Shown: in pieces, positions 51,076-61,829 of the stretch
Layout: the number at the start of each line of letters is the position of its first letter
How positions within the stretch are numbered: the first letter of the stretch is position 1
Assembly: GCF_030866825.1 (NCBI RefSeq)
Contig: NZ_CP133020.1
Location: forward strand, 620,001 to 684,000
Reading direction: 5' to 3'
Length of the DNA: 64,000 nucleotides
Origin: Rathayibacter sp. SW19
Lineage (GTDB): Bacteria; Actinomycetota; Actinomycetes; Actinomycetales; Microbacteriaceae
The notes under the pieces: model-generated
What the model was told of the DNA's origin: nothing
The model's database searches: none
Seen by the model: only the letters and a program-made list of their open reading frames with translations
Made by a program: the position numbers and the translations under genes

Positions 51076-51971
51076 CCGCACGGGCCGACACACACGCTGC
51101 GACAGTGGACCGTGCGATTGCCGTTGCGACGACCATCGACACCCTTCATGATGCGCTCGAGTTGGCTGTGAGCGGCAGCCGGAATGAGCACCGAATCGCG
51201 CTTGTGCCGACCATGGGAGCATTGCATGCCGGGCATCTGAGTCTCGTTCGGCGGGCCGCGCGCATCGCGGATGTCGTCGTCGTCTCAATCTTCGTGAACC
51301 CTCTGCAGTTCGGGCCGACCGAAGACCTGGAGCGCTACCCGCGCACCCTCGAGGCGGATCTTGCGACGCTTTCGGGAGAAGCGGACCTCGTGTTCGCGCC
51401 CTCGGTAACGCAGATGTATCCCGATGGTCCAACAGCCACACGCGTGAGCGCAGGAGCCGTCGGGGCTCTGTACGAGGGCGTCACGCGCCCCGGTCACTTC
51501 GACGGAATGCTGACCGTTGTTGCCAAGCTGATCAACATCGTCGGTCCGCAGGTGACGGTGTTCGGGCAGAAGGATGCACAACAGATCTTCCTTGTTCGCC
51601 AAATGGTGCGCGACCTCAACCTACCCACCGCGCTGGAGGTGGTGCCGACGGTGCGCGAGGCGGACGGCTTGGCCCTGTCCAGTCGCAACCGGTACTTGAA
51701 CGCAGGCGAGCATGACGCGGCGCTCGTGCTGTCTGCGGCGCTGGCGGCGGCATCCGACGCGGCTGTTGACGGAACGGATGCAGCGCTGTCCATATCGCGC
51801 GCGCGTGTGGCAAGCAGGCCAGCGGTTAAGCTGGACTATCTCGTGGTAGTCGACCCGGAAACGTTCCTGCCGGTCGCCGACGACTACCGCGGACAGGCAA
51901 CGATGCTGATCGCCGCGCGCGTGGGATCAACCCACTTGATTGACAACGCCTCGTTGGTGATCGGATCGTGA
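51072..51971 (+). CDS. panC: Pantoate-beta-alanine ligase
   Basis: A 299-residue enzyme making pantothenate from pantoate, beta-alanine and ATP. Motifs: LVPTMGALHAGHLSLVRRAA (HxGH), VVSIFVNPLQFGPTEDLERY, GVTRPGHFDGMLTVVAKLIN, FGQKDAQQ, and LALSSRNRYL (KMSKS-like). GTG 51072 overlaps the DUF2520 stop. panB and panD are not in the window. Confidence 0.97.
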   Translation: MTARADTHAATVDRAIAVATTIDTLHDALELAVSGSRNEHRIALVPTMGALHAGHLSLVRRAARIADVVVVSIFVNPLQFGPTEDLERYPRTLEADLATLSGEADLVFAPSVTQMYPDGPTATRVSAGAVGALYEGVTRPGHFDGMLTVVAKLINIVGPQVTVFGQKDAQQIFLVRQMVRDLNLPTALEVVPTVREADGLALSSRNRYLNAGEHDAALVLSAALAAASDAAVDGTDAALSISRARVASRPAVKLDYLVVVDPETFLPVADDYRGQATMLIAARVGSTHLIDNASLVIGS

Positions 51972-51987
51972 CTGCCGGCAACCTCTC

Positions 51988-53529
<1,542 letters not shown>

Positions 53530-53645
53530 CCGGTGCCCCTCCTCCCCGTTCCGTCGCCTCCTAAAAACAGTAGGTCTGGGTGCATTCGCTTGGGAACAGG
53601 AGGTTATGGCCTGCCTGCGTGAGCGCACCCTGTTTTCGGGCGGTG

Positions 53646-54479
53646 TCAACGCGGCGGGCCGGCGAGTAGGTAGCCGCGAATCACGTCGAGGCAGCCTGCG
53701 AGGTCGTGCATGATCTGTTCGTGCCCGAACCGGTGCGACCGCAAACCGAGTTTGACGGCCGCGGCGTCTCGGGCACGATCGGCGGCCCGCTGCGCGCGCG
53801 AGGAATGCCAATAGTCGCCATCTGCTTCGATGATGAGCCATCCGTTGATGAGCAGGTCCACACGCCCGATCCTGGATATCTGGACCTGCACGTCGACCTG
53901 CCATCCCTCGAGCAGTGCCGCAACACGCAGTATGGACTCGATGCCGGACTCGCATCGGTCATCGATGAGGCGGCCCAGCGCACGGTAGCGGCGCGGCAGG
54001 CGCGCGAAGAAGGCATCCACCTGCTGCGGCAGCAGCGCGCCGATATGCAGCGCACTGTCAATCGACGCGATCGCATGTACGGCAACTACTCGACGGGTGT
54101 GGACAGCGAGTGCCGCTACAGCATCTGTGCGCCAACCGTCCGGCCAGACGAAATCGTGAGGGTGCAGGCGGTATTCACCCGCGGCAGTGGGCGGCAGCCT
54201 GCTTGCCGTCGGTGGCGCCACAACGCACAGGCCTCCTTCGTGCGATACCCAGACGCCCAGGCTGCGCAGTGCAGTCTCCCCGCCGAGCACGCCGCCGAGT
54301 TCGACGGCGCGCACCGCGAGCGCGTCGGCGGACGGCGTCGCGAGCCAGGACCGACGCACGGGCCGGGCTCCACCGGATGTGACCAACTGCCTGATCGCAT
54401 GCGTTGAATACCCGAGAGCGCGCAGCCGGGTCCGCCGCGCCAGGCCGCCCAGGCCAGCCAAATCCGATGTCAGACTCAT
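53646..54479 (-). CDS. DUF559/Vsr-like endonuclease-domain protein with AbiEi-like N-terminus
   Basis: A 277-residue protein. The N-terminal 80 residues resemble the winged-helix part of AbiEi-type regulators (LARRTRLRALGYSTHAIRQL, VRRSWLATP, GGVLGGETALRSLGVW). The C-terminal 100 residues fit the very-short-patch-repair/DUF559 PD-(D/E)xK fold: ESGIESILRVAALLEGWQVD, RVDLLINGWLIIEADGDYWH (Asp and Glu pair). Such proteins are abundant in actinobacteria, often as singletons, with unproven roles. Short inverted elements flank the gene. Confidence 0.78.
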   Translation of the reverse strand: MSLTSDLAGLGGLARRTRLRALGYSTHAIRQLVTSGGARPVRRSWLATPSADALAVRAVELGGVLGGETALRSLGVWVSHEGGLCVVAPPTASRLPPTAAGEYRLHPHDFVWPDGWRTDAVAALAVHTRRVVAVHAIASIDSALHIGALLPQQVDAFFARLPRRYRALGRLIDDRCESGIESILRVAALLEGWQVDVQVQISRIGRVDLLINGWLIIEADGDYWHSSRAQRAADRARDAAAVKLGLRSHRFGHEQIMHDLAGCLDVIRGYLLAGPPR

Positions 54480-54643
54480 GTCGGTATGGTCGCAAGTGCG
54501 CGCATCCGAATAGCCGGGAAGTGCGCAGAATGTGGATAGGCCAGCCCGTCGGCGACTTGTGGGGGCGGGTCGACGCTCAGCAAAACAGGGTGTTCGCGCC
54601 GCGACAGGGCGAAATCTACTGTTTAGGTGTCGCAGGGCAGAAA

Positions 54644-54661
54644 CTGCCTGTTTTCAGGCAG
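54644..54661 (-). terminator. Hairpin terminator after the CtaG-type gene
   Basis: CTGCCTG-TTTT-CAGGCAG forms a perfect 7-base stem. On the minus strand it is followed by TTTCTGCC, and it begins 25 bases after the stop of the CtaG-type gene. Confidence 0.6.
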
Positions 54662-54686
54662 CAGACGGCGCGCACTATGCCGGGCG

Positions 54687-55562
54687 CTAGTGTTCCTGGT
54701 AGCCGCGCAGGTGTTCTTGGGTGAGTGCTTCCATCTCCTCGTCGGTCAGCTCGTCCATCTGCTTGGCCTCGCCGCGGTCGACGCGGATCCAGCGCATGAA
54801 CAGGATGATGAGCACCGGGATGTCCGCGATCTCGGCGATGAACCACAGAAAGTCGCCGGAGAGGTGCTGATCGTGCAGCGGATTCGGAAACCAGGACGGC
54901 ATGCCGACGGCCACGGCGCGTGCACCGTCGAGCACGTGCTCATTCAGTCGCAGAAGTATGCCCGGAATGGCATCCATCACCAGTTCCACGAAAGCGAACA
55001 AGAACTCGACCGTGATGAACAGGCTGGTGCGCACAACGGTGCTCCCGATGATCGGCAGCACCATGATCAGCCCGACGACCGGCACGATGACGGTGATCAG
55101 TGACTCGGCCACCGGACTTTGGCGAAGCACCAAAGCGAACGGGGTGAGAAACACAAGAAAGGCCACAAGTGCGAGCAAGCCGGCGAACATCGCGTTGCCA
55201 AGCAGCTTCACGGGCCAGGAGTTCAGCACGGCGTCGATGGCGCGGAGCGGCCATCCGCTCATAACGGCGCGTGCCAGCTCTACGGGCCGGCCCAATGCGA
55301 TTAATCCGGGAACGGCGAACAGCAGAAGCGCGATCCTCGTCGTGAATGCCCACCGCAGTTCGGTGCTGTATGCGCCGAGAAACCCGAACGACACCCACGC
55401 GTACGAGCCGAGCCCGAGCGCGAAGAACGCCAACGTGCGCAACGGCGGCCACTTCACGTCGGCGCGCTTCGCCAGCACGATCCCGACGAGGTAGCCGACG
55501 GCGAGCACCACGATGAGGCCGAGCGCCACGGGGTCGAGCTGAAAGGTCGTGAAGAAGGTCAA
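54687..55562 (-). CDS. CtaG-type cytochrome c oxidase assembly membrane protein
   Basis: A 291-residue protein with about seven membrane helices, matching the caa3_CtaG family. Features are FTTRIALLLFAVPGLIALGR, the helix pair around SWPVKLLGNAMFAGLLALVA, FITVEFLFAFVELVMDAIPG, and NPLHDQHLSGDFLWFIAEIA with a conserved acidic/His loop. The acidic C-terminal tail (DELTDEEMEALTQEHLRGYQ) is cytoplasmic. The family is tied to copper delivery to cytochrome oxidase. No oxidase gene is near. Confidence 0.85.
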   Translation of the reverse strand: MTFFTTFQLDPVALGLIVVLAVGYLVGIVLAKRADVKWPPLRTLAFFALGLGSYAWVSFGFLGAYSTELRWAFTTRIALLLFAVPGLIALGRPVELARAVMSGWPLRAIDAVLNSWPVKLLGNAMFAGLLALVAFLVFLTPFALVLRQSPVAESLITVIVPVVGLIMVLPIIGSTVVRTSLFITVEFLFAFVELVMDAIPGILLRLNEHVLDGARAVAVGMPSWFPNPLHDQHLSGDFLWFIAEIADIPVLIILFMRWIRVDRGEAKQMDELTDEEMEALTQEHLRGYQEH

Positions 55563-55740
55563 GACGGGTGGCGTGGTCGTACTCCGTTCGTGTACGGGCT
55601 GCCCTCATGCGTCAGCATCACACTGCAGTGGCGGCCAGGTCATTATCTCTCGGCAGGCAGTGAGTGCGATGCGAACCCAAGCGCCGATCAGAGTCACGAA
55701 TTGCGGATGCTGCTGGTCGGCACGTGCTCAGCGGTCGCGC

Positions 55741-56985
55741 TCAGTCCCGTTCAGATTGCGTGCCTGCGGTCAGCCCCATGCTGCGCGGAGCCAGCTCCGA
55801 CTGCAAGACGAGCGCGGCTCCGCCGACCGCTGCAGCATCCGTCACGTTGACCGCCAACCGGATGCGCAGCCCGTGGTTCCTGCGCACGAAGAACTCGCTC
55901 TGGAGTCGCGTGTCGAGCACGCTGAGGTAGAGCGGCCCCGCGATGGCGAACGCGGGCCCGGCGAGTGAGATCGAATCCAGGTCGAACACGTTGGCCAAAG
56001 CAATCGTGGCCGTGGCCAGGAATTGCGCGGACCGCCCGATCGCATCGAGCGCCAGAGCGTTGCCTCGTACCGATGCGGTCGCGATTGCCGTGAAATCAGT
56101 GAAGTCGTCCACGCCGGTGAGTCCGAGTGCGTCGCTGCCCCCCGGAGCTGCTTGCACGATGGCAACCACGGCGGACGGCCCCGCGACGTCTTCGAGCACC
56201 AGGCGCTTGCCTGCAGCCTCTGGCGTGCCGTCTGCCGACACTGTTGTGATGGGGAATTGGCCAAGCTCGCCCGCGTTTGAACTGGCCCCCCGATAGACCG
56301 CACCTTCGATGAGTATTCCGGCACCGATGCCGGTGCCCATGTACACCGTGGCGTGTGCTTTTGCGCCCTCGAGCGTGCCGCGCCAGAATTCGCCGAGCGC
56401 TGCGGCCGTTGCATCGTTGTCGAGCACCACGGGGAGGCCGATCGCTTCGGCCAGGCGCGAACGCAACGGAACGCTGTTCCACGTGTTCAGGTGCGGAGGT
56501 CCAAGAATCGCGCCGCGGTCAAGGTCGAGCGGGCCGGGAGCCACAACGCCGACACCGACGACCCGCTCTTTTTCGATTCCCAGGCCGGTCAGCGTGGAAT
56601 CGATCGTGTCTGCGACGACGCGTACCATCGCCTCCGGTGTGGCTGCACCGATGCCCTGCGTTCGAATGCGTCCAACGATCGCGCCGCTGAGGTTGGCCAC
56701 GACGTAGGTGACCGACTCGCTCCCGAGCTGCACCCCGACCGCGAAACGCGAGCGCTCATTGATGTCGAGCAGAACGCGGGGTTTGCCACCGGTCGATTCG
56801 CCATGTCCGGCCACTGCAACGAGTCCGTCGGCGATCAACTGGCGCACGACCGTCGACATCGTCGCCTGAGTCAGGCCGGTAGCGTCAGCCAACTCAACGC
56901 GGCTGATTGGCCCCCGCGATCGGATCAGGTCCAGCACCAAACCGCGGCTGGTGCCGTTTGCGAGCGTGACTCGTCGACGGCTCAC
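55741..56985 (-). CDS. ROK-family transcriptional regulator lacking the zinc motif
   Basis: A 414-residue NagC/Mlc/XylR-like regulator. The N-terminal winged helix reads GLVLDLIRSRGPISRVELAD, ATGLTQATMSTVVRQL. The ROK sugar-kinase fold follows with VVGVGVVAPGPLD, VVLDNDATAAALGEFWRGTL and MGTGIGAGILIEGAVYRGAS. The usual zinc site with CGRxGC is absent: after NAGELGQFPITTV there is no Cys. It is divergent from the sugar ABC transporter across 176 bases and probably represses it in the absence of a sugar. Confidence 0.9.
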   Translation of the reverse strand: MSRRRVTLANGTSRGLVLDLIRSRGPISRVELADATGLTQATMSTVVRQLIADGLVAVAGHGESTGGKPRVLLDINERSRFAVGVQLGSESVTYVVANLSGAIVGRIRTQGIGAATPEAMVRVVADTIDSTLTGLGIEKERVVGVGVVAPGPLDLDRGAILGPPHLNTWNSVPLRSRLAEAIGLPVVLDNDATAAALGEFWRGTLEGAKAHATVYMGTGIGAGILIEGAVYRGASSNAGELGQFPITTVSADGTPEAAGKRLVLEDVAGPSAVVAIVQAAPGGSDALGLTGVDDFTDFTAIATASVRGNALALDAIGRSAQFLATATIALANVFDLDSISLAGPAFAIAGPLYLSVLDTRLQSEFFVRRNHGLRIRLAVNVTDAAAVGGAALVLQSELAPRSMGLTAGTQSERD

Positions 56986-57045
56986 GTGGCCACCTCCCCA
57001 CCTGGTCGGACGGTGAGACCATGCCTCACCGTGCTATCGAACCAC

Positions 57046-57085
57046 AGTTTACTAACTTGACAGACTTTATAAAGTCGTCTAAGAA
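57046..57085 (+). promoter_or_regulatory. Promoter and operators of the oligosaccharide operon
   Basis: TTGACA (57057-57062) and TAAGAA (57080-57085) are 17 bases apart, a strong -35/-10 pair. A near-palindrome AGTTTACTAACT (57046-57057) overlaps the -35, resembling ROK-type sites. A perfect 14-base palindrome GACTTTATAAAGTC (57063-57076) fills the spacer. Repression by the divergent ROK protein is the simplest reading. Confidence 0.7.
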
Positions 57086-57161
57086 AGAACCTGCACGCAA
57101 CGCCGCGAAATGGCGGCACGCAATTCGCATTCCTGCGCTACACCAAATCGAAGGGTCAACG

Positions 57162-58865
57162 ATGTCTCTCAAATCCAAGCGAAAGCTCCTTGTCGGGGCG
57201 ATCGCGGTTGCGGCCACGGCCGCACTCTCTCTGACGGGTTGCTCGTCAGGCGGCGCGGACACCGCGTCGAGCGGCGCCTCCTCAGTCACGCTCTTCAGTG
57301 GCCAGGTCGGCAACTTCACCGAGAACTTCAATCCGCTCAACAACACCGGCTCGTACCTGCAGCCGACCAACGGCGTCATCTACGAGCCGCTGTTCTACTA
57401 CAACAAGGCCGCAGCGGGAAAGCCGGTGCCGCTGCTCGGCACGTCGTACTCGTGGAACAGTGACGGCACGCAGCTCACCGTGAAGGTGCGTCAGGGCGTC
57501 AAGTGGTCCAACGGCACACCGGAGTCGGCCGACGACATCGTGTACTCGCTGAACCTCATCTCGAACAATGCCGGTCTGAACACCTCCGGCATCAAGTGGG
57601 TCGCCAAGAAGACCGCGGACGACACCGTCGTCATCACCTTCCCGTCGACAGCGTTCACGCTCGAGCCGCAGATCCTTGGCAACGAGCCGATCGTGCCGGA
57701 GAGCATCTGGAAGAACATCTCCGACCCGACCAAGATCACCAACGACAAGCCCGTCGGCACCGGCCCATACACGCTCAAGAGCTTCACCCCGCAGAGTTTC
57801 GTGCTCGAGAGGAACCCGAACTACTGGGGTACCGGCGCGAGCGCGCCGAAGGTCGAGCAGGTGCGGTACATCTCGCTCGCGAACGCGGATGCCGCCACCT
57901 CGGCACTCGAAGCCGGTCAGACCGACTACATGGGCTCGTTCCTGCCTACGCTGAAGAGCATCATGGCCAAGCACAAGAACCTCAGCTACTCGAACTCGCC
58001 GCAGGCGACGACGTCGCTGTTCACGTGTGAGAACGCGTCGCTCGGCTGCACGGGACCGCAGACCGACCCTGCGGTGCGCCAGGCGCTGTACTACGCCATG
58101 GATCGCACGCAGCTCGACAAGCAGGCCGCCGCCGGATTCAGCAGCCCGGCATCGCCGACCCTGCTGCTGAACACGGTCAATAAGGCGCAGATCACCAGCC
58201 CTGACTACCTGCAGGTGCCGCAGAGCGCAGACGTCGCCAAGGCGAAGAGCATCCTGGAAGCCGACGGCTGGAAGCTCGGATCGAACGGCTACTACGCCGA
58301 GAACGGAGCCGAGCTCGATCTGACGATCAACGTGGTGTCCGGATGGACAGACTACGACACGATCTGCCAGCTTCTGCAGGGGCAGTTCAAGGCCGCCGGC
58401 ATCAAGCTGACGGTGAACCAGATGGCCCAGAACGCCTGGAGCCAGGCGGAGACGACGGGCAAGTTCCAGCTGTCGATGAACTCGATCAACATGGGTGTCT
58501 CCTCCGACCCGTACTTCCAGTACTCGGCCTACCTGAACTCGGCCGGAACGGCGAAGGTCGGCGATATCGCTCCGACGACCAACACGTCGCGCTACTCGAA
58601 TTCGTCGGTCGATGCCGCGATCAAGCAGCTCGCGACGACGAACGTCGAGGCGACGAAGCAGGCCGCGTACAAGACGATCCAAGACCAGATTGTCAAGGAC
58701 ATGCCGTACATCCCGGTGTACGTCAACTCCGCGCTCGCCGAGTACAACAACTCGCGTGCGACCGGATGGCCCAGCCAGAGCAACCAGTACGCATTCCCGC
58801 TTCCGTGGGGCGGCAACTGGGGTGTCGGCATCGTCTTGAAGACGATCCGTCCGGTGAGCAAGTAA
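57162..58865 (+). CDS. Solute-binding lipoprotein, SBP_bac_5 family
   Basis: A 567-residue lipoprotein. The signal peptide has lipobox LTGC with Cys27. The body is a family 5 (DppA/OppA) binding protein: NGVIYEPLFYYNK, YSWNSDGTQLTVKVRQGVKW, NGTPESADDIVYSLNL, KPVGTGPYTLKSF, NPNYWG, and QALYYAMDRTQLD. Family 5 proteins bind peptides, but in some bacteria they bind beta-mannosides or cello-oligosaccharides. The ROK regulator and GH2 enzyme here favour oligosaccharides. GAAGGG precedes the ATG; in-frame starts further upstream lie in the promoter. Confidence 0.93.
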   Translation: MSLKSKRKLLVGAIAVAATAALSLTGCSSGGADTASSGASSVTLFSGQVGNFTENFNPLNNTGSYLQPTNGVIYEPLFYYNKAAAGKPVPLLGTSYSWNSDGTQLTVKVRQGVKWSNGTPESADDIVYSLNLISNNAGLNTSGIKWVAKKTADDTVVITFPSTAFTLEPQILGNEPIVPESIWKNISDPTKITNDKPVGTGPYTLKSFTPQSFVLERNPNYWGTGASAPKVEQVRYISLANADAATSALEAGQTDYMGSFLPTLKSIMAKHKNLSYSNSPQATTSLFTCENASLGCTGPQTDPAVRQALYYAMDRTQLDKQAAAGFSSPASPTLLLNTVNKAQITSPDYLQVPQSADVAKAKSILEADGWKLGSNGYYAENGAELDLTINVVSGWTDYDTICQLLQGQFKAAGIKLTVNQMAQNAWSQAETTGKFQLSMNSINMGVSSDPYFQYSAYLNSAGTAKVGDIAPTTNTSRYSNSSVDAAIKQLATTNVEATKQAAYKTIQDQIVKDMPYIPVYVNSALAEYNNSRATGWPSQSNQYAFPLPWGGNWGVGIVLKTIRPVSK

Positions 58866-58944
58866 CCGCACGCCATATCGCTGACGGTCGGGCGGATGCC
58901 TTCTCATCCGCCCGACCCGACGCGCTCGACGAAAGTAGTCAAAC

Positions 58945-59934
58945 ATGCGGTTCTACCTGCAGAAGATCGCGTTCTACGTCGTCGCACTCTGGGCAGCGGT
59001 GACGCTCAACTTCCTCATTCCGAGGCTGATGCCGGGCAATCCGGTCGACATCATGATCGCCAAGATGGGCGCCGCCGGGCAGCCCATCACGGCCGGCACA
59101 CGGCACGCGCTCGAGGTCGAGCTGGGCGGGGGAGGCGGCAGCCTGCTTCAGCAGTACGGCGACTACATCGTCAACCTGCTGCACGGCGATCTCGGGGTGT
59201 CGCTGACCAACTACCCGGAGAAGGTCACGACTGTGATCGGCCAGGCACTGCCGTGGACCATCACGCTGGTCGGGTTGGCGACGATCATCTCGTTCATCCT
59301 CGGTGTCGGACTCGGCATGCTCGCCGGCTGGAAGCGCGGCTCGTGGCTCGACAATCTGATTCCGGTCACGACGATGTTCCAGTCGGTGCCGTACTTCTGG
59401 CTGGCTCTGATCCTGGTGCTCGTGCTGACCCGGGTGGTTCCGCTCTTCCCGTATGCGGGAGGCTATGACGTCGCCTCGACGACGCCAGGCTTCTCCCTCG
59501 ACTTCATCGGCAGTGCCATCTACTACGGATTCCTGCCCGCCCTCACGATCGTGGTCTCTTCGATCGGGGGCTGGATGCTCGGCATGCGCAACATGATGGT
59601 CTCCACCCTCAGCGAGGACTACATCGTCACCGCCGAAGCGAAGGGCCTGAACCCGCGCCGGGTGCGCATGACGTACGCGGCGCGCAACGCCGTGCTTCCC
59701 TCGCTCTCCGGTTTCGCGATCTCCCTCGGGTTCGTCGTCGCCGGTTCGATCGTCACCGAGCAGGTGTTCAGCTACCCGGGCATCGGCCAACTGCTGTTCA
59801 CCTCCGTTGCCAACGATGATTACGCGCTCATGCAGGGTGTCTTCCTCGTCATCTCACTCTCCGTGCTCGCCGCGAACCTCGTGGTCGACGTGCTGTACGG
59901 ACTCATCGACCCGCGCACCCGCGCACGCTCCTAG
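58945..59934 (+). CDS. ABC transporter permease, DppB-like
   Basis: A 329-residue permease with six helices. The N-terminal MRFYLQKIAFYVVALWAAVT then LNFLIPRLMPGNPVD is typical of DppB. The EAA loop EDYIVTAEAKGLNPRRVRMT contacts the ATPase. VTEQVFSYPGIGQLLF is also a DppB hallmark. It is the second gene of the transporter operon, 79 bases after the binding protein. Confidence 0.94.
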   Translation: MRFYLQKIAFYVVALWAAVTLNFLIPRLMPGNPVDIMIAKMGAAGQPITAGTRHALEVELGGGGGSLLQQYGDYIVNLLHGDLGVSLTNYPEKVTTVIGQALPWTITLVGLATIISFILGVGLGMLAGWKRGSWLDNLIPVTTMFQSVPYFWLALILVLVLTRVVPLFPYAGGYDVASTTPGFSLDFIGSAIYYGFLPALTIVVSSIGGWMLGMRNMMVSTLSEDYIVTAEAKGLNPRRVRMTYAARNAVLPSLSGFAISLGFVVAGSIVTEQVFSYPGIGQLLFTSVANDDYALMQGVFLVISLSVLAANLVVDVLYGLIDPRTRARS

Positions 59935-59946
59935 GAGGCGCTCGAC

Positions 59947-60918
59947 ATGGCATCCACTCTCGCCGTCACCGATGCGCCGCGGGCGCGCGCGGACCGCGCC
60001 AGGCACAGCATCGTGCAGCTTCTGCCGTCGCGCTCGCCGAAGCTGACCGTTGGGCTGATCCTCGCCGCGGTCATCATCCTCTGGGGCATTCTCGGCCCGC
60101 TTTTGGTCGGCGATCCGAACGCGATCAGCACCAACGCCTTCGCCCCTCCGAGCCTGCAGCACTGGCTCGGCACCACGCAGACCGGGCAGGATGTCTGGAC
60201 CCAGGTCGCGTATGGAACCCGCGGATCGCTGATCATCGGCTTCACCGTCGGCATCCTCGCTACTGTGCTCTCCGCATTCTTCGGCGTTCTCGGCGCCTAT
60301 CTGGGCGGTGCCGTCGACGAGAGCTTCGCCCTGTTCACGAACGTCGCGTTGGTGATCCCCGGTCTGCCGCTGGTGATCGTGATCGGCAACTACGTGCCGG
60401 AGAACCAGCGCGGACTGTTCCTGATCGCCGTCGTGCTGGCCATCACGAGCTGGGCGGGCTCGGCTCGCGTGCTCAGGGCAGTCACGCTCTCCATTCGCAG
60501 CCGAGACTACGTCTCCGCCTCGCGGGTCGCCGGCGAGAAGACCTGGCGCATCCTGGTCGTGGAGATTCTGCCCAACCTGATCCCAGTGATGGCGTCGCAG
60601 TTCGTTTTCGCGATTATCTTCGCAATCCTCGGCGAGGCCGGCCTGTCGTTCCTCGGTCTCGGAGCCAACAATACGTTCACGCTCGGCACGATCCTGTTTC
60701 AGGCATACAACGACCTGGCGCTGACCCAGGGCGCGTGGTGGTGGTTCGTGCCGCCGGGCCTCGTGATCGCTCTGTTTGGTGCGGCGCTCTCGCTGATCAA
60801 CTTCTCGATCGACGAGATCATCAACCCGAAACTGCGCAACGAGACGCGGGCGGCCCGCAAGGCGTGGGGCTTGACCGGCGAGCAGATCAAGCTCCTTGAG
60901 AAGGAGGACGTCATATGA
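59947..60918 (+). CDS. ABC transporter permease, DppC-like
   Basis: A 323-residue permease. It has the DppC-type entry HWLGTTQTGQDVWTQVAYGT, a six-helix core, the EAA loop RDYVSASRVAGEKTWRILVV, and GLSFLGLGANN. AGGAGG lies before the ATG, overlapping the end of the DppB-like gene. It pairs with that permease to form the channel. Confidence 0.94.
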   Translation: MASTLAVTDAPRARADRARHSIVQLLPSRSPKLTVGLILAAVIILWGILGPLLVGDPNAISTNAFAPPSLQHWLGTTQTGQDVWTQVAYGTRGSLIIGFTVGILATVLSAFFGVLGAYLGGAVDESFALFTNVALVIPGLPLVIVIGNYVPENQRGLFLIAVVLAITSWAGSARVLRAVTLSIRSRDYVSASRVAGEKTWRILVVEILPNLIPVMASQFVFAIIFAILGEAGLSFLGLGANNTFTLGTILFQAYNDLALTQGAWWWFVPPGLVIALFGAALSLINFSIDEIINPKLRNETRAARKAWGLTGEQIKLLEKEDVI

Positions 60919-61829
60919 GCCTGACCACGGCCATCCGGATGCCGCGCCCTGTAGCGGATCTGGTGCTCAGCATCGAGGACTTCAGCGTCGACTACCTCGG
61001 CAAGCAGACCACACACGCCGTGAAGAACGTGTCGCTTACGCTCGGGCGCGGCGAGGTGCTTGGGCTCGCCGGAGAATCCGGTTGCGGCAAATCCACGCTG
61101 GCAAACGGAGTGACGCGGCTGCTGAAGCCGCCGGCGCTGATCACCTCCGGATCGACCACATTCCATTCGCGGGAGGGCTACTCGGTCGACATGGCAGCCC
61201 TGAGCGGGCCCGATCTGCGAGCGTTCCGGTGGGACAAGATCTCGATGGTGTTCCAGGGGGCGATGAACTCCCTCAACCCGGTCATTTCCATTCAGGCGCA
61301 GCTCGAGGACATCTTCACCACGCACCGTCCGGAGCTGAAGAAGCGCGAACGCGTGCGGATCTGCGGCGACCTGCTGGAGCGCGTCGGGGTGGATCGGGAG
61401 CGCCTGAAGTCGTACCCGCACGAACTCTCCGGCGGCATGCGCCAGCGCGTCATGATCGCGATGGCAATGGCGCTCGACCCGCAGGTGATGATCATGGACG
61501 AGCCGACCACCGCACTCGACGTGGTCGTGCAACGGGAGATCTTGAACGAGATCACCAGATTGCGCTCCGAACTCGGGTTCGCGGTCATCTTCATCACCCA
61601 CGACCTGCCGCTGCTCTTGGAGATCAGCGACCGTATCGCGGTGATGAAGGATGGCGAGATCGTCGAACTCGGCGACGCATACGAGCTGTACACGAACCCG
61701 CAGCATCGATACACGAAACGCCTCCTGGCATCCTTCCCGAGTCTGACAGGCGAACGCGGAGACTTCATCCGCACCGGCGTGCACGACGGTCGATTGGACG
61801 CCACCGAGCAGGACGGGGCAGAACGATGA
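60915..61829 (+). CDS. ABC transporter ATPase, DppD-like
   Basis: A 304-residue ATPase: Walker A GESGCGKST near residue 54, Q-loop VFQGAMNSLNPV, signature LSGGMRQRVMIAMAMAL, Walker B MIMDEPTTALD, and the H-loop ITHDLPLL. The C-terminal NPQHRYTKRLLASFPSL is the DppD/OppD tail. It overlaps the permease gene by 4 bases. Confidence 0.95.
   Translation: MSLTTAIRMPRPVADLVLSIEDFSVDYLGKQTTHAVKNVSLTLGRGEVLGLAGESGCGKSTLANGVTRLLKPPALITSGSTTFHSREGYSVDMAALSGPDLRAFRWDKISMVFQGAMNSLNPVISIQAQLEDIFTTHRPELKKRERVRICGDLLERVGVDRERLKSYPHELSGGMRQRVMIAMAMALDPQVMIMDEPTTALDVVVQREILNEITRLRSELGFAVIFITHDLPLLLEISDRIAVMKDGEIVELGDAYELYTNPQHRYTKRLLASFPSLTGERGDFIRTGVHDGRLDATEQDGAER

Noticed and set aside
57282..58946. A 554-residue open frame antisense to the binding-protein gene
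   Set aside because: Arg/Leu/Val low-complexity translation with no domain; the plus-strand lipoprotein is unambiguous.
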